Assembly: GCA_947561395.2 (NCBI GenBank)
Contig: OX387188.1
Coordinates: forward strand, 37,815,942 to 37,879,941
Reading direction: 5' to 3'
DNA length: 64,000 nucleotides
Source: Buxus sempervirens
Taxonomy: Eukaryota; Streptophyta; Magnoliopsida; Buxales; Buxaceae
Made by a program: the position numbers and the translations under genes. This document shows positions 33,627 to 43,700 of this stretch, one piece after another. Positions within the stretch are counted from its first letter, which is position 1. Each line of letters opens with the position of its first letter. The notes below the pieces were generated by a model that was not told the DNA's origin, searched no databases, and saw only the letters and a program-made list of their open reading frames with translations.

Positions 33627-36581
33627 ATGGCTGATGCGCTTATATCCATTGTCAAAGAACAGGCACAAACCATCATCAAAGAGGAGTTCAAATTGATCGT
33701 GGGTGTGAATGCAGAGCTTCAAAAGATCTCTACAACACTCACAGCTATCCAAGCTGAGCTAAAGGATGCAGAGGAGAGGCAAGTGAAGGAAGGATCCGTG
33801 AAAATTTGGTTAGATGAGTTGAAAGATGTTTCGTACAGCATTGATGATGTGCTGGATGAATGGAGCACTGCTACTCTCAGGTTACACATTGAAGTAGACG
33901 AAAACAGTGCTCTTGTTCAGAAGGTATGTACCTCCTTTCGTTGCTTTTGTTTGAATGAAGTTGTTCTGCATCAAGTACTATCCTTCTCCTCTCGTTTTGG
34001 CTTCAATCAACTCATTTTACGCCATAAAATTGCTCATGGGATAAGGGACATAAGGCAGAAGCTAGATATGATTGCTGATGAGAAAAACAAATATAATTTT
34101 AACATCAATAACAATACTGAAGAACCACAACGAATCGTAACAAGTTCTATAATTGATACAGCGAAGGTGCACGGCCGTTCTTTGGACAAAGAGGTTGTAA
34201 TAAATAAATTATTGAGTGAAAGTAGTCATCAGAAAGAGGGCCTCCCCATCATTTCCATAGAAGGGATGGGAGGGCTAGGAAAGACAACTCTTGCTCAACT
34301 AGTTTTCAATGATGAGAGGGTGAATACCCATTTTCACAAGAGAATGTGGGTGTGTGTGTCTGACCCTTTTGACAAGATAAGAGTTGCCAAGCAAATCATA
34401 GAAGCCAGTGAGGAGAGTGTCCCTACTGTCCATTCATGGGAAGCTTTGCATCAACATTTGAGCAAATCTGTTGAGGGAAAGCTATTCCTGTTAGTGTTAG
34501 ACGATGTCTGGACTGAGGACTACCAGGATTGGGAACCATTCATGGATTCTCTCAACTCTAGTGCTCCTGGAAGTAGAATTGTAGTTACCACACGCAAGGA
34601 GCGTGTTGCTGTCATGATGGGCTCCACATACAGACACAATCTAAAAACATTATCTGATGACAACACATGGTCACTTCTTTGTTCTATAGCTCTTTTTGGC
34701 AGGGAAGAAAATGAGCGTAGAGAGCTGGAGGAAATTGGTAAGAAAATCGCTCTGAAGTGTAAAGGCTTGCCTCTTGCCGCAAAGACTATTGGGGGCCTTT
34801 TGCGTTTCAAAAGGACAAAAAGAGAATGGCTGAATATCTTGAAAAATGAAATTTGGAAATTAGAAGAGGTCAAGGAAGGTGTTCTAGCGGCTTTGTTGTT
34901 GAGCTACTATGATTTGCCGTCTCATCTAAAATGTTGCTTCTCATATTGTGCTATCTTTCCGAAGGATAGCCTGATAGAGAGGGAAAAGTTAATTGGTATG
35001 TGGATGGCTCAAGGCTTCCTTAGCTCAGTAGGAGAGGAAGAGATGGAAAGAGTTGGTGGGGAGTATCTTGATAGTCTGGTCATGCGTTCGCTTCTTCATG
35101 CTATACATCTATATGAAAGTGGCCTTAAAGTCAGTTACATCATGCATGATATGGTGCATGACCTTGTGCAATTTCTCACGAAGGGAGAATGCCTTATTAT
35201 AGAGAAAGATGCAGCGAGTAGGGCAGTAGAGTTGAGTTGTTCTGCCAAGACTCGTCATTTGACTCTGTCATGCCATGTTTTCATGGATGATAGAGGTAAA
35301 GATATAGTGGCTCCCTCTGTTTGCAAAGCAGTAAATCTTCGCACTCTACGAATCCCATGTGATTTCGGACTTGATTTTGGTTTCTCATTCCCTGTTTCCT
35401 TATATAATTTGAAACGCCTGAGATCATTGGATTTGAGTTGGTCTAGAATTAAAGAACTCCCTGTTGAGATAGGGAAATTGATCCATCTTAGATATCTTGA
35501 CTTATCTGGTGCAAAAATAAAGGAATTACCAGAAGCAGTGACAAAACTTTACAACTTGCAGAGTTTGAATCTCACATGTTGCAGTGATCTTGTTAGGTTA
35601 CCTCAAGGGATCGCGAACCTAAAGAAAATGAGGCAACTTGAAGTTTCTGGTATTGATCATTTGACTTACCTTCTCAAAGGGATTGGGGGATTAACCTCCT
35701 TACGGGCATTGCACAAGTTCATTGTAAGTGATGATCCTGATGGGTGTAAGATTAGTGAACTGAAATTTCTAAACCACCTGACAGGGTTGGTAAAGATAAC
35801 AGGGTTGGGGAATGTAGCAAATAAGGATGAGGCTACAGAGGCGGAATTGAGCAGAAAACACAAGCTCCAAGAGCTAGAGTTGGAGTTTGATGAGCACGCA
35901 ATTGTAGAAGGTGAAGGAGGGGAGAGCTACGAGGGTGTTCTCGACGGGCTCCGACCACCTCCGAACTTGGAGTCATTGAGAATAAGACAGTACCTTGGTA
36001 TCAAATTCCCAAAGAACTGGATGACAGGGGATGATGGTTCAGCATTATCTACCAATTTGCGCTGCATAAAGATTTCTGATTGCAAAAATTGTCTCAGATT
36101 GTCTTTTTCGAGATTGCCATCCTTGGAAGTTCTCCACATTGAAGGGTTGCCGTCTGTGAGATACATGGGTCGAAAATTTTTTGGTGTAAGTATTGATGGT
36201 GACGATGATGAGCCACAAAACTGTGACGATGATGATGACGATGTTAACATAATGCCAAATCTTCGTGAATTATACCTCAGCCATTGCTCTAACTTAATGG
36301 TGCCTCGTCATCTATGTCATGCACAACTGAGGGAGCTATCCGTACGCCATTGCCCTGCCTTGTCCTGGGCATCATCACGCCTCTTCCTTCCATTCCTTGA
36401 GGAGTTGAATATAACCGGTGATGCTGGAGTTCTATCAAGGTCGTTAGCACCTGCCAACATCTGCCTCCCCAGTCTCAAATCCTTAAGGATTTATGAATCA
36501 TGGCAGTCGTCGCTCCCCGAAGGCCTGTGCCATCTCACAAGCCTGCAGCTTTTGAGCGTTAGCTATTTTGATAACATTTAA
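33627..36581 (+). CDS. CC-NBS-LRR disease-resistance protein (RGA type), stop near the C-terminus
   Basis: Intronless frame of 984 codons encoding an intracellular immune receptor. In order are: a coiled-coil N-domain (1-150) with SYSIDDVLDEW at 69-79 in place of EDVID; the NB-ARC with P-loop GMGGLGKTT (213-221), WVCVSD (RNBS-A, 241-246), kinase-2 LLVLDDVW (288-295), GSRIVVTTR (RNBS-B, 315-323), GLPLAAK (380-386), CFSYCAIFP (RNBS-D, 437-445) and MHD (506-508); then LRRs from about 565. The C-terminal third has an acidic run (around 856-873) between repeats. All nucleotide-binding motifs are intact. The family usually has a longer end, and the same frame stays open after the TAA for 82 more codons, so the stop probably removes the last LRRs. 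Expression and function are unknown. Confidence 0.92.
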   Translation: MADALISIVKEQAQTIIKEEFKLIVGVNAELQKISTTLTAIQAELKDAEERQVKEGSVKIWLDELKDVSYSIDDVLDEWSTATLRLHIEVDENSALVQKVCTSFRCFCLNEVVLHQVLSFSSRFGFNQLILRHKIAHGIRDIRQKLDMIADEKNKYNFNINNNTEEPQRIVTSSIIDTAKVHGRSLDKEVVINKLLSESSHQKEGLPIISIEGMGGLGKTTLAQLVFNDERVNTHFHKRMWVCVSDPFDKIRVAKQIIEASEESVPTVHSWEALHQHLSKSVEGKLFLLVLDDVWTEDYQDWEPFMDSLNSSAPGSRIVVTTRKERVAVMMGSTYRHNLKTLSDDNTWSLLCSIALFGREENERRELEEIGKKIALKCKGLPLAAKTIGGLLRFKRTKREWLNILKNEIWKLEEVKEGVLAALLLSYYDLPSHLKCCFSYCAIFPKDSLIEREKLIGMWMAQGFLSSVGEEEMERVGGEYLDSLVMRSLLHAIHLYESGLKVSYIMHDMVHDLVQFLTKGECLIIEKDAASRAVELSCSAKTRHLTLSCHVFMDDRGKDIVAPSVCKAVNLRTLRIPCDFGLDFGFSFPVSLYNLKRLRSLDLSWSRIKELPVEIGKLIHLRYLDLSGAKIKELPEAVTKLYNLQSLNLTCCSDLVRLPQGIANLKKMRQLEVSGIDHLTYLLKGIGGLTSLRALHKFIVSDDPDGCKISELKFLNHLTGLVKITGLGNVANKDEATEAELSRKHKLQELELEFDEHAIVEGEGGESYEGVLDGLRPPPNLESLRIRQYLGIKFPKNWMTGDDGSALSTNLRCIKISDCKNCLRLSFSRLPSLEVLHIEGLPSVRYMGRKFFGVSIDGDDDEPQNCDDDDDDVNIMPNLRELYLSHCSNLMVPRHLCHAQLRELSVRHCPALSWASSRLFLPFLEELNITGDAGVLSRSLAPANICLPSLKSLRIYESWQSSLPEGLCHLTSLQLLSVSYFDNI
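34263..34284 (+). promoter_or_regulatory. Possible miR482/miR2118 target site over the P-loop codons
   Basis: The P-loop coding sequence GATGGGAGGGCTAGGAAAGA (34265-34284) closely resembles the complement of miR482-family members as I remember them. Members of that family target exactly this position in many plant NLRs and can start phased siRNA production. Whether this genome has a matching microRNA is not known from the window. Confidence 0.4.
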
Positions 36582-36827
36582 AATTTGCCTGAGGAGTTAC
36601 AGTATTTGACTATGATTCAAAAACTTTACAGCGATTACATGTCGAGCGAACTAGAAATGGAAGCAGCAGAGGAGTTGCGCAGAGTATCGCAAATGCCTGA
36701 AATCTATATCCTGGACATAAGGAAACAAGGATACGGTGAGGAAGTTTGGGGAGGATTTGTCCCAGTGTGGTGGATCTCTTTTGTGAGCGGGTGCAGAAAA
36801 CTCGTCAAGATATTTCACCTGCCCTGA
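36582..36827 (+). pseudogene. In-frame NLR tail beyond the stop codon
   Basis: After the TAA at 36579-36581 the same frame continues NLPEELQYLTMIQKL and ends LVKIFHLP at a second stop (36825-36827). NLPEELQ is the continuation expected of the LRR motif that is broken by the stop. The segment therefore looks like the former C-terminus of the protein, lost by one substitution, or kept if there is readthrough or a sequencing error. Confidence 0.75.
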
Positions 36828-36829
36828 CA

Positions 36830-37775
36830 CTTATTTTGAAGCCAAGAATATCCAGTTACAATTCAAGACAAGCAGATTAGCCAAGCAACAACGGGGTAAG
36901 ATTTTGCAGCAGGTAATCATAAACTAAATTTCGATTTCTTTTTATGAATAATCAATTCGACTCCATGATTAGAATAGCGAGCAAGCTGTGAATTTAACTT
37001 ACGCTAGGTCTTGATTGCAGATTTCTAACCTAATGACGCACCGGTTTCGGAACATGGATGGAGGAAATTGGTTCTGAACTGATGCATGCTAATTTCTTCT
37101 TCCAAGGTAATGCTGTGAATTTAGGGACTGCTTCATTGGAAATTTTGCTTCAGCTGTGGAGTTTTGACATCCAGTTATAATTAAATTAGCTCGAAACTGT
37201 GAGCTGTGGTGGGTGATCAGTGGTTAGCCTGGTAAAGATTCTCAATTTGTAGTGAGATCTTCGTCTACTTGTATGAGAATTTTGATTGAGCTAATTTTGA
37301 GGAAATGAGTTTCTTCTTGAGTAGACGAGTATAAAGAGAGCTGGGGGAGATTCCGGGCCTGACATTTCATGCCCAAATCACCCCTCAGCGTGACATTGTA
37401 TGCCCAAACTTAACTGTATTTTACAGGTTTGTTATGCCACATCAGCATAACTAATTAGAATGGCATGCTATTTATTTAAATGGATCCCACAAATTTGCTA
37501 CACGCGTGCAATCCCCTGGTATTTTTTAAAGCGTGGATAATTGTACTTGTCAATTTTAGTCTTTTTGGCACTTTTTTTTAATTTCCAAATGCACTTTTGA
37601 AGCTCAAGGTAATGAAAAGTATAATTTCTAGGTTTGTCTTTCCTTTTCGCTCAGTGAATTTTCTTACGCCATGTAATTCTCTGTGTCTAATAAATTACAA
37701 TTCCATTATCTCATTGGAATCTTGTGCTACAATCCCAATTTGTAGGAAACCATATATTCTGCTATGTTAAATAAT
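36830..37775. other. Downstream flank of the NLR, no gene seen
   Basis: Possible 3' untranslated region with donor-like GGTAAG (36895) and acceptor-like TTGCAG (37016), which would suit spliced 3' leader exons as known for some NLRs. Beyond it is AT-rich sequence without coding sense. Confidence 0.4.
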
Positions 37776-37784
37776 ACTAGCAAG

Positions 37785-38234
37785 TTGAGCTGGCAACAGG
37801 TCGGGTCGGGGTCAGGTCATAATCGGGTTGGGGGGTTAAAGGGGCCGGGTTCAAGTTGGACTAAATTAAAGCGGGTTGGAAAACCCCCAACCCGCCAATA
37901 AACGGGTTCAACCCGCCAATCCGTTTATTATTATTATTATTATTATTTTCAAAAAATATGATTAAAATATGGTTGGGGGGTTAATTGGATCAGGTTGTAC
38001 CGTGTTCGGACCGGATTAGGATTAATTGGGTCAGGACGTGGCACTTTTGTCGCTTTTTTTTTTTTTTTAATTCAGTTACCCGTCGGGTTTCCGGGTCATA
38101 ATCGGGTTGACCCGATTACTGCGCGGGTTGGAGAAACCCCAACCGCACCCAACCCAATTAATAAACAGATCTATCCAAACCCGTTTAACTCGGGTCGGTT
38201 CGGGTTGACCTGTCGGGTCGCATTTGCCAAGTCT
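37785..38234. mobile_element. hAT-type MITE, 450 bp
   Basis: Flanked by the 9-bp direct repeat ACTAGCAAG (37776-37784 and 38235-38243); 8 bp is usual for hAT. The inward ends share CT(T)GGCAA, and both subterminal regions are full of CGGGTCGGGT/ACCCGACC motifs. Internal features are a TTA repeat and a T run. It has no coding capacity. Confidence 0.75.
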
Positions 38235-38239
38235 ACTAG

Positions 38240-39440
38240 CAAGGTACACATGCAGCACTGCGCATAAAGCACGGAAATAGTTTTGCAACTATCTAGATTA
38301 TAAAAGAATAGATAGGCTTTTGACTATTTTAACCCTATCTTAATGATGCCTTTACAAAAAAGGGTAAGGGCTTTTTGGAAAGTTGTGCATAGTTATTGGC
38401 ACACTTCCGAAGGGTCATACTCTCTATAGAGTATAGATATTACCAGTTTAAACTCAAAGACACAATTACATTTCATAACCCTCAAGAGTAAACAATTATC
38501 AATATATCCTACTTCATGAGTAAGAAACTGAGGTGCTGGTGAGATTTTGAGAACCCAAATGTATCCTATCTAATACTTCACCCACACTGGGGCAGCAATT
38601 GCATCACCTTCCAGGTGAGCTGATTCAGATAGTTGACTGTTCATCTGTAACAGCCATATAAATGACCCTTCATTAGTTATTCCCCACATATCTTTGCATA
38701 TTGGAATTCTTCCCTGAAATGAGATCAAACCCAAATTTACTTGGTAAACTAATGTGAAATCATCACTGTTCATATTTGAAGTGAACAGGGATGGTATTCT
38801 TACCATTAGAAAGGCTGGAACAGGTATCACTCTAAGTTGATTATTGGACCATTAGTTAAATACTACATACCCATAAGTATGAATCAAATGTAAATATTTA
38901 CAAATGCATCATTAAAATTAGAAAAAAAAAAGAAAAAAGGATCACTTAAATTTTGTTAAGAAATTACTTATACAAATATTTCTACAAGCAATTTAGAACC
39001 ATTATGGTTTTATTCATAAATTAAGTTAATTCCTGATTACATACCATATTTATAATATGGTTGCTATTTATTAACTACATATCAACTAGTATGGTAAGTG
39101 GATGAACTGAAAAGGTAGTGTGTTCTCGGCAGTTCTTTGGCAATGCTTTGGAACGCTCAACACCTGAAGAATTTATGGCTACAGAAGTAATGAAAGGAGT
39201 GGAGTTAGCAACCAGAAACGACCAGAAGTGAACCGAATTGTTGGGAATGCAAGTAAAGTGATCTCTTTTATGCAGGAAAAACAAGCAAATGTGTCATGGA
39301 GATGATCATTTACCATCTCCCTCTCTCCACATGCTCTAGTCTTTCAACAATTAAGGCTCTTCCGTAATATGACAGGAAAATGGTAGGGGTTGGGTCAGCA
39401 ACCAATAACACAGCTGAACTATTGGATCTTTGTGAAGGGA
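38240..39440. other. Intergenic, one unrecognised minus-strand frame
   Basis: An 86-codon minus-strand frame (38830-38570) reads FTLVYQVNLGLISFQGRIPI and ends PVWVKY. It matches no family I know and has no clear gene structure around it. I treat it as unproven. The rest is AT-rich. Confidence 0.3.
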
Positions 39441-39444
39441 ATGT

Positions 39445-39608
39445 GGACTGTGCAGCCTCTATCTACAATGTTATTTACAGCATTGAAGGAGTGCCGTTCA
39501 CTTATTGTTCATCCATTTTTTTAGTTTTTATTTGTTTGTATAGGACCCACATTGAACGGCACTCCTACAATGCTGCAAATAACATTGTAGATAGAGACTG
39601 CACAGTCC
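39445..39608 (-). ncRNA. Near-perfect 56-bp-arm hairpin, candidate small-RNA precursor
   Basis: Arms 39445-39500 and 39553-39608 are inverted complements at 53 of 56 positions, separated by a 52-nt loop. If the minus strand is transcribed, two of the three mismatches become G-U wobbles, leaving a single mismatch. Such a long, almost perfect foldback without obvious target duplication fits a young MIR gene or an inverted duplication of a gene piece. It does not match a microRNA I recognise. A MITE origin remains possible. Confidence 0.45.
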
Positions 39609-39609
39609 C

Positions 39610-40695
39610 TCGTCTGCTTTGCGAAAAGGCCCTCGATCGCGTGGGCCATGGCTTCAAAAAACTTTTTGAGTTTTAAGTGGATTCAAAGAATATAATGCCA
39701 TTAGCATCAGAATTGCAATGGTCAAATTTATATCCAAACAAAAAATCTAAGAGACACTGAGAACCTATTAGACAAGGACTGGACAATTGAGCTAAAATCC
39801 TAAAACATATATATAGGAAAGGTCATGGAGTAGCAAATGGATAAGCCAAATGGGGAAGAGAGCAGAAGAAAAATATCTCAATAGATATTCCCCCCTCCCC
39901 CTCCCTCCATCACCCATCCACCCACACACAAACACACACACACACAAAACAGAGATATGGAAATTGATGTTGATGAATGCTATTGGTTTTACTAAACCTA
40001 GACACTGCATAAACTAATAATATTTACATTGAACTTCACTAAAGAGAGAAAAAAAGAAAAAAGGAAAAAAAGACATGCTGTGCATGGTTACAAGCAATGA
40101 AATATATCAGCTTAATAGGAAAAAAAGAAAAAGAAAAAGAAAAAGCACATGCATAAGACAAAATATCAGCTTACCACCATCAGCAGTTCATCATGCACGA
40201 GGCACCCAGGACAAATATTTTGAGATTTGAAACCGCTGGATGATTCTCATTTTCAATATCTCAATAAATAAATATTTACACATGCAGTAGATAAAATAGA
40301 AAACTTGGTAAAGCCCAACCAGGTTAAGCTTGGGCACCACAGAATGCCATTTGGGGATGTGCTAAACATTCAATATATATTGAAAGCTATACCAGGATAA
40401 ATTCCGTGGAATAAAAAAATTTTATACGAAGCTTCATTTTACACAGCTGCACAAACTACTGCCATCCACACTGGGAAGTAAACTTTAGAGAAAATCAATA
40501 GTAGCCCCAGAACTTTTCATATTTTTCGTTTTAAGGAAAAAAAGTTAAAATGAGCAGTTCCAGCATCAAACAAGAACAGAAAAATGGTCCAGAAATAAGT
40601 TGACCTTTGGATATTATTGGAGATGCTGAACAGAACAGGGAAAAAATGAAGAAAAAATCTTTAAAAAGGAAACTCGCAACATGGGCCAGCCTGCT
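39610..40695. other. Intergenic, simple repeats only
   Basis: Contains a C-rich and CA-repeat stretch (39890-39950) and A/G-rich runs (40045-40150). No gene is seen. Confidence 0.5.
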
Positions 40696-40700
40696 ATGAT

Positions 40701-40706
40701 TTTATT
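40701..40706 (-). terminator. Possible poly(A) signal of the ATP synthase gamma gene
   Basis: AATAAA on the minus strand, about 45 bases after the stop codon. The spacing is plausible for a short plant 3' UTR. Confidence 0.4.
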
Positions 40707-40749
40707 TCTCCCTCCCAATAAAGAGGTCTACTCTCACAGCATTAGGTAT

Positions 40750-43700
40750 TTAGCCCTCCAGCGCTGATGCTCCTGATATAATCTCAATCAGTTCTGTGGT
40801 GATTGATGCTTGACGGGTCCTAACAAAAGAAATGACAGTAAAAACGGAAAGAGAAAGTTATTACATCACCAATAGAAATATAAATTAATATAAACACTGA
40901 AAAGGCGACAGTGATTCTGAGTTATTTATCATAAAAAACTGCAATCATTCTAGGGATTTACTTTAAATGAAAAAAGGGGACATTTAATCAAACAATATGT
41001 AAAATTTTAGGTCAAAGTTGAATACCTGTTATAAGTAAGTGTGAGGCGATCAAGCATTTCACCAGCATTTCTGCTGGAGCTATCCATTGCAGACATCCTT
41101 GCACCTTGCTCACTGCATGCATTCTCCAAGACCGCACTGAACAGAACCTGAGGGCAGAAAAATGGGCAGTGCAAGTTTCAGAGACAATTATATGAACACC
41201 ATAACAGATTTGGCTACTCATATCAAAGACAATATTCTCAAGGCACTAAACTGGGAATATTAGCCCCATAGATAACTAATTACCTACAGAAATCGGTCAA
41301 TCATATAAAAAAATCATCTTCTAACCTTATATCCCAGTTATAGGGTCGGCTACACCCATCTTCTCTCATCATTCCACTATGTCAGAGTGATATCTATGTT
41401 AAATTACCTGATACAGAGATATCAATTATTCCAAATCTCCCATCCTGCTACACATTCTAGATTTAACTAAACTGAAAGGATTTAATATTCAATTTAGATT
41501 TGATATGCCACAAAATTTCAATCAATTTTTACTACAGCTCGTACCAAACTTTCAATAATTCAGAAACATTTTCATATATGTTTGACAACATCCAGAATTG
41601 ATTTGAGACTGAGAGTTAGCTTCCATTTTAAGAGTCATTCCAGAATCGAAACACGCCTCCATGGCGATTTCTGGTATTCTCTATGCATTTGTGAACTATA
41701 TTATTGAACACTTCATTTTTTTCTTATGACCTGTAAAGGGCCTTCCTACATTTCACATCCTCTTCCATTCATAAGAATGGATCTGTTTCTTGGTTGCTCA
41801 AAAATGATCCTAGGTTTTACCTTACCCACTGTCCTCGTCTCCAACAATTTTGCATGACCAGGGTATGGGATGCAGCATCATCATGCAACTTTTAGATGGA
41901 ACTTTTATTTTGTTATATTCGATAAGTACCCAGAATACTGGACATGCACGTAATATAATTGTTTAAGGCATAAGGCTGTCACTCTTCTGTTAATTTTAGT
42001 ATATGACTTACAAGAAAACATAATATCATCTATCATTACTGATTAAAAAAACAATCTAATGATTAAAGTGTATGATTTATTTGTTTTATGGTTAAAATTT
42101 TTTTTTGGTGGTTCTATAATGCAATGTATATTTAGTCAGCTTCTCTAAGTTAAAACTGTATTTCAAACTCTTTGTATGATGCATCCATGTGCAAATGCCT
42201 AAATCACCATATGCAGATATTGTGATCATTTAGATCTCACACAGGCACACAATTGCAACCAATACCTGTAATCAAGTCCATGTAATGCATACCCTAGAAA
42301 TAACGTTGGAAAATTAGATATTTCACATGAAACACCTGGCCTTGGAGTTTGCACGTGGAAAAAAAAATTTAAAAAGAAGAAGAAGAAGAAAAGTGAGAAG
42401 AAGATATTGTTAGTCCAGCTGATTGTCAAATGTCTGGCCAAATTCATACGACAAGGGGAAACATATTTGGAGATTGAGATTGATCAGAACAGATCTATTT
42501 TCCTTTGAGTTCATGTAGTTTTATGAGTCATGAATTTGATCTCATCTCTTATTGGAGTAGAAATGCAAAGGAATATAGGTTCTGAAATGACTTACGCAAG
42601 AAAATTGGAACTCTGCTAAATTCTGAAGCACTTCTGCTTTTGATTCACCACCTTCAATTTCATAAGAATCCAAATCACCAAGCTTTCCCCCAACTTCAGC
42701 CTCTCTCTCCAAAACCTGAAACCATCAAAACATTAAACATTAGTCAATATGGTGCAAGCAATCATGAACAAAAACAATCTTTAAGCTGAACAGTATAAAT
42801 TGGGCATAATCACCTCAGGAGATAATACAGTTGCCGTTGTAGGCATAAATTGCACAACTGAACGGAACTTGTTGAAAACAATCCTCAAAGCATCATACTC
42901 AACATTCTTCAGGATGTCATCTGCTAGAACAGATACCTGAAAGGACAATTTTGGATGAACCAAGATGGAGAATACAAATAAAGTACTTCATTCTTGAAAT
43001 TAGAAACTGAATGATTTGTTATCCTTTTGATCCGTAATTGAACAATCACCATGGCTGAGATTTAAAAGGTTTTCATTAGGATTTATCGTGCAGAAACATG
43101 GAAACCATTCCCAACAAGCAATTCCATCCAGCTAATCATTCTCACACCATATATCAAGTCTAATCAAAAGACCAACCGCAATTTAGAAAAAATGGTGGAA
43201 ACAGGAAATAACAGTGTGAATATATAATGGGAGTGCAAAGCCTTAGGAAATTGTATGGACTATATAGAAGTATAAAACAAGATCACAAAAAAAATTTATG
43301 AGAAATAAAAAATTATATTCATTGGAAGGAAGATGGTAAGACATTCAAGCCAATTAAGTTGAAGACCAAATTTCCAATAGCAAGTGTAAAGCATTCTCTC
43401 CAAATTAGCGCAGAGAAATACATCATAAAAGTATGCATAAACTCAACGCAAAAGGTTTTATGTTCTGTCACAACAGCTTCATTTCATGTTGTGGCAAGAT
43501 CATTTTTGCCAGGTGTTGTCCAATCCAAACCATCTATTTTACAGAAGCTACTCTAGATTAGCCATGTATACAACATGCCAACCTAGAAGCCCTTAATAAA
43601 TTTGTATTAGATTTCATCACATGTATAATGACCATCCAATTTTTTAATCATTATCAAATTTTCAGGAAGAAATACATTAGTTGTTGAGTCTACGAGTGAC

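Noticed and set aside
38570..38830. 86-codon minus-strand frame as a gene
   Set aside because: No recognisable family, no convincing neighbouring exons; length is within chance expectation for the region.
39380..39676. 98-codon frame over the hairpin
   Set aside because: Its middle is simply the two arms of the inverted repeat read through; no coding signal.
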